Origin: Actinomycetes bacterium
GTDB taxonomy: Bacteria > Actinomycetota > Actinomycetes > Mycobacteriales > Mycobacteriaceae
NCBI GenBank assembly: GCA_023417985.1
Contig: JAEZDV010000313.1
Location: 1 to 13,661, forward strand
Reading direction: 5' to 3'
DNA length: 13,661 bases
Part shown: in pieces, positions 7,583 through 13,661 of the stretch
How positions within the stretch are numbered: the stretch's first letter is position 1
How the letters are laid out: every line of letters begins with the position of its first letter
Notes under the pieces: model-generated
What the model was told of the DNA's origin: nothing
What the model saw: only the letters and a program-made list of their open reading frames with translations
Databases searched by the model: none
Made by a program: the position numbers and the translations under genes

Positions 7583-8731
7583 TCAGAGGGACAGGATCGA
7601 CGCGGCGGCCGTTCCAGGTGCTCCGTAGACCTGGGCCAGTCCGACCTTCGGCTCTCCGGGCACCTGACGATCGCCTGCCTGGCCGCGCAACTGGAGCACG
7701 AGTTCGTGCACCTGGCGGATCCCGGACGCACCGATCGGCTCGCCGTTCGCGATGAGACCACCGTCGGTGTTCACGGGCAGGGAGCCGCCGATCTCGGTGG
7801 CGCCCTCCGCGATCAGCTTTTCCTGGTCGCCGTCGGCGCACAGACCGGTCTCCGCCATGTGGATGACCTCTGCGCCGGCGTCGGTGTCCTGCAACTGGGC
7901 GACGTCGACGTCCTCGGGCCCGATTCCGGCGGCCTCGTACGCAGCCTTCGCGGCGTAGACGGTGGGGGAGACGTCCTCCTCGATCGCTGCCCAGGTCGCG
8001 TGAACCTCGTAGGCGCCGTATGTGCGGGTGCGAATCGCGGTGGAGCGCAGGTACACCGGCTTGTTGGAGGTGTACTTGGCAGCCAGGTCGCCGCGGCACA
8101 TGATGACGGCGGCAGCGCCCTCGTCGGGGGCGCAGAACATCTTGGCCGTGAGCGGATAGTTCAGCATGGGGGACTCGAGGATCTCCTCGATGCTGAACTC
8201 CGTGCGGCGGAATGCCTTCGGGTTGAGGCCGCCGTTGCGGTAGTTCTTCGCGGCGACGCGCGCGAGGGTCTCGTGCGAGATGCTGTGCTCGAGGGTGTAG
8301 CGGTTGGCCTTCATCCCGAAGAACTTGGTGGTGACGAACTGTCCGTTCTCGGCGTACCAGCCGGGAAGGCCGAGCATGGCGGGATCGGCTGTGAAGGCGC
8401 CGCGCGGGTGCTTGTCCGTGCCGACGGCGATACCGATGTCGTACTTCCCGGAACGGATGCCGTCCGCGGTCTGTTCGATCGCGCTCGCGGAGGTCGCGCA
8501 CGCGTTGAACACGTTGGTGAAGGGGATGCCCGTCAGGCCCACCAGGCGGGTGACGGCGTCGGTGTTGTCCACCTCGTAGCTACCGCCGATGCCGAACTGG
8601 ATGTCTTTCCATGCGACACCCGAATCCTCGAGTGCGAGCTGGATTGCGTCGGCCGCCATCTCGATGGCCGACTTGGTGCCGAATCTGCCGAACGGGTGCA
8701 GGCCCACACCGATGATGGCAACGTCGTTCAT
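7583..8731 (-). CDS. Thiolase-superfamily protein (lipid-transfer-protein/Ltp type) with altered active site
   Basis: 382-residue member of the SCP2-thiolase/Ltp branch. The thiolase fold is visible throughout: VAIIGVGLHPFGRFG at the N-terminus, nucleophile-position Cys78 in NACATSAS, the SHETLARVAAKNYRNGGLNPKAF segment, and the NTDGGLIANGEPIGASG loop (321-337). The active site is not classical. The His of the GHP motif is Glu331 (GEP), and the C-terminal Cys motif CxGGG is replaced by Tyr369 in YGAPG. In Ltp2-type aldolases, which cleave the steroid side chain as complexes with a DUF35 partner, these thiolase residues are likewise lost. The DUF35 gene lies 34 bp upstream in the same operon, so a heteromeric complex is likely. 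A retro-aldol or related C-C bond reaction on a CoA thioester is my inference. The ATG at 8731 has GAGGAG about 11 bases upstream. Confidence 0.88.
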   Translation of the reverse strand: MNDVAIIGVGLHPFGRFGTKSAIEMAADAIQLALEDSGVAWKDIQFGIGGSYEVDNTDAVTRLVGLTGIPFTNVFNACATSASAIEQTADGIRSGKYDIGIAVGTDKHPRGAFTADPAMLGLPGWYAENGQFVTTKFFGMKANRYTLEHSISHETLARVAAKNYRNGGLNPKAFRRTEFSIEEILESPMLNYPLTAKMFCAPDEGAAAVIMCRGDLAAKYTSNKPVYLRSTAIRTRTYGAYEVHATWAAIEEDVSPTVYAAKAAYEAAGIGPEDVDVAQLQDTDAGAEVIHMAETGLCADGDQEKLIAEGATEIGGSLPVNTDGGLIANGEPIGASGIRQVHELVLQLRGQAGDRQVPGEPKVGLAQVYGAPGTAAASILSL

Positions 8732-8765
8732 AGTTTCAAGGACTCCTCGATCGGGTGTGTGCTGG

Positions 8766-9185
8766 TCAGATCGGCTCGAAGGCCCATGTCAGAATCTCCG
8801 TCCCGTCCTCGTCGACGTAGAACGGAACGAAGGTGAGTTCGAGCTCCGTGCCGGGTTGCAGCCGGGCGGGATCCGCTTCGGTGAGCCGGGCTTCGACGCG
8901 CACGACATCGCCGAGCTGGATCAGGCCGAAGGTGAACGGCGTGAAGGTCGCGGCGGTTTCGTTGCCGGCGTAGGGCTGCTTGGGCACAAATCCCTGGGAG
9001 GTCCAGGCCACCAGGGTTCCTCGCCTCGGCAGCAGCAGGTCCGACACGTTCGCGCCGCTGCATCGCGGGCACCGCGGTTGCCGGGGCCAGGTGGTGGCGG
9101 CGCAGTCGTCGCAGTGGCTGCCGATGAGCTGTGGGTTCTCCTCGGGCCAGGTCGAAACGTCGGGCGCGAGCGCCTTCGTCGTCAT
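8766..9185 (-). CDS. DUF35 Zn-ribbon / OB-fold acyl-CoA-binding partner protein
   Basis: 139-residue two-domain protein of the DUF35 (OB-fold, Zn-ribbon) family. The N-terminal half has a four-Cys zinc ribbon with Cys25, Cys28, Cys39 and Cys42 (CDDC, CPRC). The C-terminal half (about residues 50-135) is the OB fold, containing RRGTLVAWTSQGF, then FGLIQLGDVVRVEARLTE and LELTFVPF. Family members are non-catalytic partners of thiolase-fold enzymes and are known to be needed for aldolase or thiolase activity by binding the CoA part of the substrate. The ATG at 9185 has a good GGAGG site seven bases upstream. It is the first gene of a two-gene operon with the thiolase and divergent from the alcohol dehydrogenase. 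Confidence 0.9.
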   Translation of the reverse strand: MTTKALAPDVSTWPEENPQLIGSHCDDCAATTWPRQPRCPRCSGANVSDLLLPRRGTLVAWTSQGFVPKQPYAGNETAATFTPFTFGLIQLGDVVRVEARLTEADPARLQPGTELELTFVPFYVDEDGTEILTWAFEPI

Positions 9186-9261
9186 ATGTCATCCTCCGTT
9201 GTTCGGTGCCGCCACTCCGGTTGCCCTCGTGCTGCGGCCATGGCAATTACGCTAGACGGAA

Positions 9262-9290
9262 ATTATATTCTCCACAATGAGAGGAGCATA
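9262..9290 (-). promoter_or_regulatory. Candidate promoter of the DUF35-thiolase operon
   Basis: Reading leftwards, a perfect -10 hexamer TATAAT lies at 9267-9262 inside a conspicuously AT-rich patch (9258-9292) in otherwise GC-rich DNA. It is about 77 bases before the DUF35 start. The -35 position (about 9290-9285, TATGCT) is a poor match, so an activator or a -10-driven promoter is possible. Confidence 0.4.
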
Positions 9291-9345
9291 TCCAAGCCGC
9301 TGGACGGGTCGCACTCACTCGCCGGCAGCCGCCGGGAAACCTTTG

Positions 9346-9359
9346 TAGAACCTGTTCCA
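9346..9359. promoter_or_regulatory. KstR-type operator (TnnAACnnGTTnnA)
   Basis: The 14-mer TAGAACCTGTTCCA matches all eight fixed positions of the published KstR consensus TnnAACnnGTTnnA. KstR is the TetR repressor of cholesterol catabolism in mycobacteria and rhodococci and is released by a steroid-CoA intermediate. The site sits in the intergenic region between the DUF35-thiolase operon and the alcohol dehydrogenase gene. It overlaps the probable -35 (9355-9360) of the rightward promoter whose -10 may be TATCGT at 9378-9383. It is about 80 bp upstream of the leftward -10 and could affect both directions. KstR itself is not encoded here. Confidence 0.7.
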
Positions 9360-9419
9360 ATTTCCGCGGAATGTGGCTATCGTCACGTGCACAACTTGCA
9401 ATGCGATGGAGGGCGTCAG

Positions 9420-10547
9420 ATGAAGACCAAGGGTGCAGTGCTGTGGGGGCTCGACGAAGCGTGGTCGGTGGAGGAAATCGAACTCGGAGATCCGGTGCCG
9501 GGCGAAGTCCAGATCCGCATGGAAGCCGCCGGCATGTGCCATTCCGACCACCACATCGTCACCGGCGCAACACCGATGCCGTCCTTCCCGGTCATGGGCG
9601 GCCATGAGGGCTCCGGAGTCATCACCAAGGTCGGAGACGGTGTCGTCGGCTTCGAGGTCGGCGACCACGTCGTGCTGGCCTTCATTCCCGCGTGTGGACG
9701 ATGCCCCTCCTGTGCCACCGGGCACTCGAACCTGTGTGATCTGGGCGCCGGCCTCCTCAGCGGTCAGGCGATCTCCGACGGCAGCTACCGGATTCAGGCT
9801 CGCGGGCAGAACGTCATCCCGATGTGCCTGCTCGGGACGTTCTCGCCCTACATGACCGTGAACCAGAGCCAGGTCGTGAAGATCGACAAGGACGTGCCCT
9901 TCGAGCTCGCCGCTCTCGTCGGATGCGGCGTCCCGACCGGTTGGGGTTCGGCCACCCACATCGCCGACGTCAAGCCCGGAGATTCGGTTGCCGTCATCGG
10001 TGTCGGCGGCGTGGGTATGAGCGCCCTACAGGGTGCTGTCGCGTCCGGTGCGCGCTACGTCTTCGCGATCGATCCGGTGCCGTGGAAGCGCGAGCAGGCC
10101 ATGAAGTTCGGTGCGACGCACACCTACGCGTCGATCGAAGAAGCGATCGTGCCCATCATGGAGGTCACCTGGGGACGTATGTGCCAGGAGACGATCATCA
10201 CGGTCGGCGAGATGAAGGGTGAACTGGTCGACCCGGCGCTCACCCTCACCGCCAAGGGCGGCAAGTGCGTCGTCACGGCCATGGGCTTCATGTCCGACAT
10301 GGACGTCAAGCTGAACTCGTTCCTCTTCTCCATGCTGCAGAAAGATCTCAAGGGCAACATCTTCGGTGGCTGCAACGCCCGCGTCGACGTCCCGCACCTG
10401 CTCGACCTCTACAAGTCCGGGCAGCTCAACCTGGCCGACATGGTGACCCGAACCTACACGCTCGAACAGATCAACGACGGTTACCGGGACATGCTCGACG
10501 GCAAGAACATCCGCGGCGTGATCCGCTACACCGAAGCCGACTGGTGA
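9420..10547 (+). CDS. NDMA-dependent (mycofactocin-type) zinc alcohol dehydrogenase
   Basis: Medium-chain zinc-dependent alcohol dehydrogenase, 375 residues. Catalytic-zinc ligands Cys40 and His62 (with Glu63) are in MCHSDHH and GGHEG, and structural-zinc Cys92, Cys95, Cys98 and Cys106 are in ACGRCPSC...NLC. The Rossmann motif is GVGGVG. The overall sequence (MKTKGAVLWG start, GQNVIPMCLLGTFSPYMTVNQSQVVKI, LKGNIFGGCNARVDVPHLLDLYKSGQL) matches the NDMA-dependent MDR family. In that family NAD is held tightly and re-oxidised by the redox peptide mycofactocin. The ATG at 9420 has GGAGG about seven bases upstream. The frame is open far upstream (to 8589), but that extension runs through promoter DNA and antisense to DUF35. 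Likely KstR-regulated, and likely co-transcribed with the hydrolase 34 bp downstream. The alcohol substrate is unknown. Confidence 0.92.
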   Translation: MKTKGAVLWGLDEAWSVEEIELGDPVPGEVQIRMEAAGMCHSDHHIVTGATPMPSFPVMGGHEGSGVITKVGDGVVGFEVGDHVVLAFIPACGRCPSCATGHSNLCDLGAGLLSGQAISDGSYRIQARGQNVIPMCLLGTFSPYMTVNQSQVVKIDKDVPFELAALVGCGVPTGWGSATHIADVKPGDSVAVIGVGGVGMSALQGAVASGARYVFAIDPVPWKREQAMKFGATHTYASIEEAIVPIMEVTWGRMCQETIITVGEMKGELVDPALTLTAKGGKCVVTAMGFMSDMDVKLNSFLFSMLQKDLKGNIFGGCNARVDVPHLLDLYKSGQLNLADMVTRTYTLEQINDGYRDMLDGKNIRGVIRYTEADW

Positions 10548-10581
10548 CCCTGCGCCGACCGGCATCTCGTACCCTGGGTCG

Positions 10582-11394
10582 GTGCGCAGTCTGGAATTGA
10601 TCTCGGAATGGCCCGTCGAACACGCCGCCGCCGCTGTCGTCACCAGCGGAGGCGGCGTGGTCGCGTCCGAGGGGGATCGGTCGGCGGTCTACGACCTGGC
10701 GTCGGTCACCAAGCCCCTCGTCGCGTACGCGACGCTCGTGGCGATCGAGGAGGGGGCGATCGAGCTCGACCAGCCCGCCGGACCGCCCGGATCGACGGTG
10801 CGGCATCTGCTCGCCCACGCGTCGGGCCTTGCCTTCGGCGAACGCACCGTTGCCGCCGAGCCGGGCAGGAAGCGGATCTATTCGAGCGCCGGATTCGAGA
10901 TCCTCGCCGAGTTGATCGGCGCCGAGACCGACATCCCGTTCCCGGAGTATCTGGCGCAGGCCGTCTTCGAGCCTCTCGGGATGCACGACTCGGGTCTGCC
11001 CGGGCCGGCCGGTCACGGTGGCCGTTCGTCGGTCGCCGACCTCGCGGCGTTCGCGGGGGAGTTGCTGACCCCGACTCTCGTGTCCGACGCGTTGTTCGCA
11101 GAAGCGACCGCGGTGCAGTTTCCGGGGCTGAACGGCCTCGTGCCCGGCTACGGCATGTTCAAGCCCAACGACTGGGGGCTGGGATTCGAAATCCGCGGGG
11201 AGAAGAATCCGCATTGGACCGGGACGGGGAATTCACCCCGCACATTCGGGCATTTCGGCCAATCGGGAACATTTCTCTGGGTAGATCCCGAATTCGGTGC
11301 CGCATGTGTGGTACTTACCGATAGGAACTTCGGAAATTGGGCAAAACCGCTCTGGCCTGCGCTGAGTGACGCAGTGTTGACCGAAATCACATAA
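10582..11394 (+). CDS. Beta-lactamase-family (class C-like) serine hydrolase
   Basis: 270-residue protein of the serine beta-lactamase/penicillin-binding fold, short compared with most EstB/LpqK-like members. The SxxK motif is S41-V-T-K44 (LASVTKP). The second motif, usually YxN, reads Y100-S-S102. The third motif is HxG in FGHFGQSGTFLWVDP. HLLAHASGL at 75-83 is typical of this esterase/lactamase group. No signal peptide is evident, so a cytoplasmic esterase or amidase is more likely than an antibiotic-degrading enzyme. The GTG at 10582 is 34 bp after the dehydrogenase stop. Its ribosome site is weak (CTGGGTCG), so coupling to the upstream gene is plausible. GC content falls in its last ~100 bases. 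Substrate unknown. Confidence 0.82.
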   Translation: MRSLELISEWPVEHAAAAVVTSGGGVVASEGDRSAVYDLASVTKPLVAYATLVAIEEGAIELDQPAGPPGSTVRHLLAHASGLAFGERTVAAEPGRKRIYSSAGFEILAELIGAETDIPFPEYLAQAVFEPLGMHDSGLPGPAGHGGRSSVADLAAFAGELLTPTLVSDALFAEATAVQFPGLNGLVPGYGMFKPNDWGLGFEIRGEKNPHWTGTGNSPRTFGHFGQSGTFLWVDPEFGAACVVLTDRNFGNWAKPLWPALSDAVLTEIT

Positions 11395-11516
11395 ACCTCT
11401 TTCGTTTCCCGGCGAAACATTGGCAACAGGCGCACACTTGTTGACACGCCGCATGGAGACACCTTTCGGGCAGAGGTCGTTGGGGAAGACGTCCTCGTCG
11501 AACCGGAGGTGAATGT
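11395..11516 (+). promoter_or_regulatory. Intergenic region upstream of the DUF3145 gene, with candidate promoter
   Basis: This 122-bp gap is noticeably less GC-rich than its surroundings. It holds a 5-bp-stem hairpin GTTTC/GAAAC (11404-11408 with 11414-11418) just after the hydrolase stop, which may be a weak terminator. It also has a perfect -35-like TTGACA at 11441-11446, but no convincing -10 hexamer 16-18 bases later. A strong ribosome site GGAGGTG sits just before the DUF3145 ATG. Confidence 0.3.
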
Positions 11517-12023
11517 ATGCGCGTATCCAATCAGTTCGCGGATGCGACAAACGGAGTGATCTATATCCACTCTTCGCCCGCCGCGGTCTGCCCACATATC
11601 GAATGGGCGCTGGCAGCCACGCTGAACAGTCGTCCGGAACTGACGTGGACGGGGCAGCCCGCCGACGTGGGCGTGCTGCGAACCTCCGTCGACTGGGTCG
11701 GTCCGGTGGGTACCGCCGGTCGCCTCGCGGACGCCTTGCTCGTCTGGCCCATGCTGCGTTTCGAGATCACCGAGAACCCCAGCGAGGGCGTCGACGGCGA
11801 ACGCTACAGCTACGTGCCGCGGCTCGGACTCTGGCGCGGCTGCACCAGCGCCAACGGCGACATCGTCGTCGGCGAGATGCGCTTGCGCGCGATGCTCGCC
11901 TCCTCCGACACCGTAGCCGACCTCCATCGCGCCCTCGGCACCGCGTGGGACGACGAACTCGAGCCGTACCGCAGCGGCGACGAGGGGGCCGAAGTCACGT
12001 GGCTCCGGCGCGACGTCGGCTGA
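11517..12023 (+). CDS. DUF3145 family protein, conserved in actinobacteria
   Basis: 168-residue cytoplasmic protein of the actinobacterial DUF3145 family, function unknown. Family landmarks run the whole length: GVIYIHSSPAAVCPHIEWALAATL (13-36), LRTSVDWVGPVGTAGRLADAL, LRFEITENPSEGVDGERYSYVPRLGLW, SANGDIVVGEMRLRAML, and a C-terminal GTAWDDELEPYRSG-GAEVTWLRRDVG. There is no signal peptide or membrane segment. The ATG at 11517 has an excellent GGAGGTG site about six bases upstream; the ATG at 11513 is in another frame. Homologues are often found near fatty-acid-synthesis genes in actinobacteria (from memory). Here it converges on accD6, which fits that pattern. Confidence 0.92.
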   Translation: MRVSNQFADATNGVIYIHSSPAAVCPHIEWALAATLNSRPELTWTGQPADVGVLRTSVDWVGPVGTAGRLADALLVWPMLRFEITENPSEGVDGERYSYVPRLGLWRGCTSANGDIVVGEMRLRAMLASSDTVADLHRALGTAWDDELEPYRSGDEGAEVTWLRRDVG

Positions 12024-12071
12024 ACCGTCCTCAGCGCTCCGCGTGAACCGAGCATCGCACGCGCAGACCTC

Positions 12072-12126
12072 CCCGCGACGCCGGCGCCGCTACCTTTCCG
12101 AAAGGTGGCGGCGCCGGCGTCGCAGG
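12072..12126. terminator. Bidirectional hairpin terminator between DUF3145 and accD6
   Basis: A near-perfect long inverted repeat in the 116-bp convergent gap. GCGACGCCGGCGCCGC (12075-12090) pairs fully with 12108-12123. The stem continues with one T-G wobble, then ACCTTT (12092-12097) with AAAGGT (12101-12106), around a CCG loop. That makes a 23-bp stem, plus two more outer pairs beyond one mismatch. Neither side has a long T-tract, which is usual in these genomes. Confidence 0.8.
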
Positions 12127-12139
12127 CGAGGTCAGGATC

Positions 12140-13573
12140 TCACAACGGAATGTTCTTGTGGCGCCCACGCGTCGCGGGCGCTGCGGCCAGTGCGGCTGCG
12201 AGAGTGCTGCGCGTCCGGGTAGGTTCGATCATCTCGTCGACCACACCGATCGAGATGGCCCGCCCCACACCTCCCGCGATGGCCTCGTGTTCGGCCGCGA
12301 GCCGATCGTGGAGAGCTTCGCGCTCCTCTTCCGGTGCGGCGGCGAGAGCCCGCTTGTGCAGGATGCCGACGGCGGCCTTCGCACCCATCACCGCGACCTC
12401 GGACTCGGGCCACGCGAACACCGCCGTGGCCCCGAGAGCGCGTGAGTTCATCGCGATGTACGCGCCGCCGTAGATCTTGCGCGTCACTAGGGTGACGCGG
12501 GGAACGCGGGCTTCGGCGAACGCATGAAGCAGCTTCGCACCGCGCCGAACAACGCCTTCCCACTCCTGGCTGACGCCCGGAAGATAACCGGGTACGTCGA
12601 CGATCACGACGAGGGGAACGCCGAAGGCATCGCACATGCGCACGAACCGTGAGGCTTTCTCCGCACTCTCGGAATTCAGGCATCCGCCGAGGCGAAGGGG
12701 ATTGTTGGCGATGACGCCGACGGTACGGCCACCGAGCCGGCCGAAGCCGGTGACGATGTTGCGTGCCCATCCGCCCTGTAGCTCTTCGAAACTGGAATCG
12801 CCTTCGACGTTGTCGAGCAACTCGTGGACGATAGGCCGCACGTCGTAGGCGCGGCGCGGCGATTCCGGCATGAGCGCGCGCAAGTCGGTGTCGCCGAGAG
12901 CGGCGGCCGCGACGTCGAACTCGCCCTGCTCGGCGAGCATCGACACCAGGCGCCGCGCGCGGTGCAGAGCGTCGTCCTCGTCGCGGGCCGCGATGTGCGC
13001 GACACCCGACTTCTTGGTGTGGGTGTCCGGTCCGCCGAGGGATTCCATGTCCACCTGCTCGCCGGTGACGCTGCGCACCACATCGGGGCCGGTGACGAAC
13101 ACGCGGCCCTCGGGGGCCATGATCACGATGTCGGTGAGGGCGGGGCCGTAGGCCGCACCGCCTGCTGCGAACCCGAGGACGACGGAGATCTGGGGGATGG
13201 AGCCGGACGCACGCACCATCGCCTCGAAGACGAGGCCGACGGCATGCAGGGCTTCGACGCCCTCCGCGAGGCGGGCTCCACCGGAGTGGAAGAGCCCGAT
13301 GATGGGGGCTTCGAGTTCGAGGGCGACGTCGATGGCCGCGACGATGTGCCTGCAGCCCTCGACTCCCATCGCGCCGCCCATGACGGTCGCGTCGGAGCAA
13401 TACGCGACTGTGCGCACCCCGTCGATGCATCCGATCGCGGCGAGAACGCCCGACTTGTCGCGGGGATGGAGCAATTCCGTGCTGCCCGAGTCGAAGAGTG
13501 CCTCGAGTCGGCGCAGGGGATCGCGCGGATCCGCCGCGAGGCCGCGTTGTTTGGCCGGATCCAGGATGGTCAT
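12140..13573 (-). CDS. accD6: Acetyl/propionyl-CoA carboxylase carboxyltransferase (beta) subunit AccD6
   Basis: Carboxyltransferase subunit that moves the carboxyl group from carboxybiotin (on an AccA-type alpha subunit) to acetyl-CoA or propionyl-CoA, supplying malonyl-CoA for fatty acid and mycolic acid synthesis. 477 residues, the usual length. Crotonase-fold N and C domains are both intact. Landmarks include DPRDPLRRLEALFDSGS, SGGARLAEGVEALHAVG, the oxyanion segment GFAAGGAAYGPALTD, VFVTGPDVVRSVTGE, NNPLRLGGCLNSESAEKA, VDVPGYLPGV, TRKIYGGAYIAMNS, and the C-terminal PATRGRHKNIPL. The last matches mycobacterial AccD6 almost exactly. The ATG at 13573 has GAGGAG eight bases upstream. In related genomes the genes before it are fabD-acpP-kasA-kasB; here that side is beyond the window. 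Confidence 0.94.
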   Translation of the reverse strand: MTILDPAKQRGLAADPRDPLRRLEALFDSGSTELLHPRDKSGVLAAIGCIDGVRTVAYCSDATVMGGAMGVEGCRHIVAAIDVALELEAPIIGLFHSGGARLAEGVEALHAVGLVFEAMVRASGSIPQISVVLGFAAGGAAYGPALTDIVIMAPEGRVFVTGPDVVRSVTGEQVDMESLGGPDTHTKKSGVAHIAARDEDDALHRARRLVSMLAEQGEFDVAAAALGDTDLRALMPESPRRAYDVRPIVHELLDNVEGDSSFEELQGGWARNIVTGFGRLGGRTVGVIANNPLRLGGCLNSESAEKASRFVRMCDAFGVPLVVIVDVPGYLPGVSQEWEGVVRRGAKLLHAFAEARVPRVTLVTRKIYGGAYIAMNSRALGATAVFAWPESEVAVMGAKAAVGILHKRALAAAPEEEREALHDRLAAEHEAIAGGVGRAISIGVVDEMIEPTRTRSTLAAALAAAPATRGRHKNIPL

Positions 13574-13609
13574 CGAGTGCTCCTCGGTCGAGCGCGGTGG
13601 TGGTGGGCT

Positions 13610-13661
13610 GGGGGGGGGGGGGGGGGGGGGGGCCCCCCCCCCCCCGGGGGGGGGGGGGGGG
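13610..13661. other. G/C homopolymer run at the window edge, probable sequencing or assembly artefact
   Basis: Twenty-three G, thirteen C, then sixteen G with no other base. Nothing elsewhere in the window resembles it. It sits at the window end directly upstream of accD6, where a fatty-acid-synthase gene or intergenic DNA would be expected. Bases 13574-13609, between it and accD6, hold only the ribosome site and a GGTGGTGG-like stretch. Confidence 0.75.

Noticed and set aside
7706..8836. 376-codon plus-strand frame
   Set aside because: Antisense shadow of the thiolase gene, rich in G, V, A and D, with no domain.
9262..9290. AT-rich patch as a possible mobile-element scar or origin
   Set aside because: It is about 30 bp with no flanking repeats or repeated boxes; the TATAAT hexamer explains it better as a promoter.
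8589..9419. Long in-frame upstream extension of the alcohol dehydrogenase
   Set aside because: The extension runs antisense to the thiolase start and DUF35 and through the promoter region with the KstR box. The ATG at 9420 has a good ribosome site and matches the family N-terminus.
10582..11394. Antibiotic-resistance beta-lactamase
   Set aside because: No signal peptide, YSS in place of YxN, and a metabolic operon context argue for an esterase-like hydrolase.
12132..13430. 432-codon minus-strand frame in another register of accD6
   Set aside because: Arg-rich shadow translation; accD6 itself is intact and well conserved in the overlapping frame.

Overview
This window looks like the chromosome of a high-GC mycolic-acid actinobacterium, most likely Rhodococcus or a close relative (Nocardia, Gordonia). 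The reasons are the strong third-position G/C bias, frequent GTG starts, a DUF3145 protein, an AccD6-type carboxyltransferase close to the mycobacterial one, an NDMA-dependent (mycofactocin-type) alcohol dehydrogenase, and a perfect match to the KstR operator consensus. It is chromosomal metabolic DNA. I see no tRNA, rRNA, CRISPR, insertion sequence or phage gene. The last ~50 bases are an artificial-looking G/C homopolymer run at the window edge.

Left block (1-4787, all minus strand): a complete branched-chain-amino-acid-type (HAAT/Liv) ABC importer operon in the order livG-livF-livH-livM-livK. Junctions are overlapping or nearly so (4-bp overlap, 10-bp gap, 2-bp gap, 4-bp overlap). The binding-protein gene is last and runs off the window. 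The transported substrate is unknown.

Middle-left (4788-7309): divergent from livG is an SDR oxidoreductase followed by a TetR regulator. The intergenic region carries an inverted repeat that is a candidate operator for that regulator. Convergent to tetR is a secreted SGNH/GDSL esterase with its own sigma-A-like promoter.

Middle-right (7502-11394): a DUF35 (Zn-ribbon/OB-fold) gene and a thiolase-superfamily gene run leftwards, ending at a hairpin terminator. An NDMA-dependent zinc alcohol dehydrogenase and a serine hydrolase run rightwards. The 234-bp region between them contains TAGAACCTGTTCCA, which fits the KstR consensus TnnAACnnGTTnnA. This suggests a divergent, cholesterol/steroid-responsive gene cluster. 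The thiolase lacks the usual His and second Cys of the active site, as steroid side-chain aldolases that pair with DUF35 partners do. I think the pair is more likely a C-C lyase/aldolase or other non-classical thiolase complex than a normal thiolase. This is the most interesting unit in the window.

Right block (11517-13573): a DUF3145 gene (plus) and accD6 (minus) converge on a near-perfect ~23-bp-stem hairpin that should act as a bidirectional terminator. AccD6 is the carboxyltransferase subunit making malonyl-CoA for fatty acid/mycolate synthesis.

There is no gene-free stretch above 300 bases. The two longest gaps are 7310-7582 (esterase promoter, thiolase terminator) and 9186-9419 (KstR box, two promoters).
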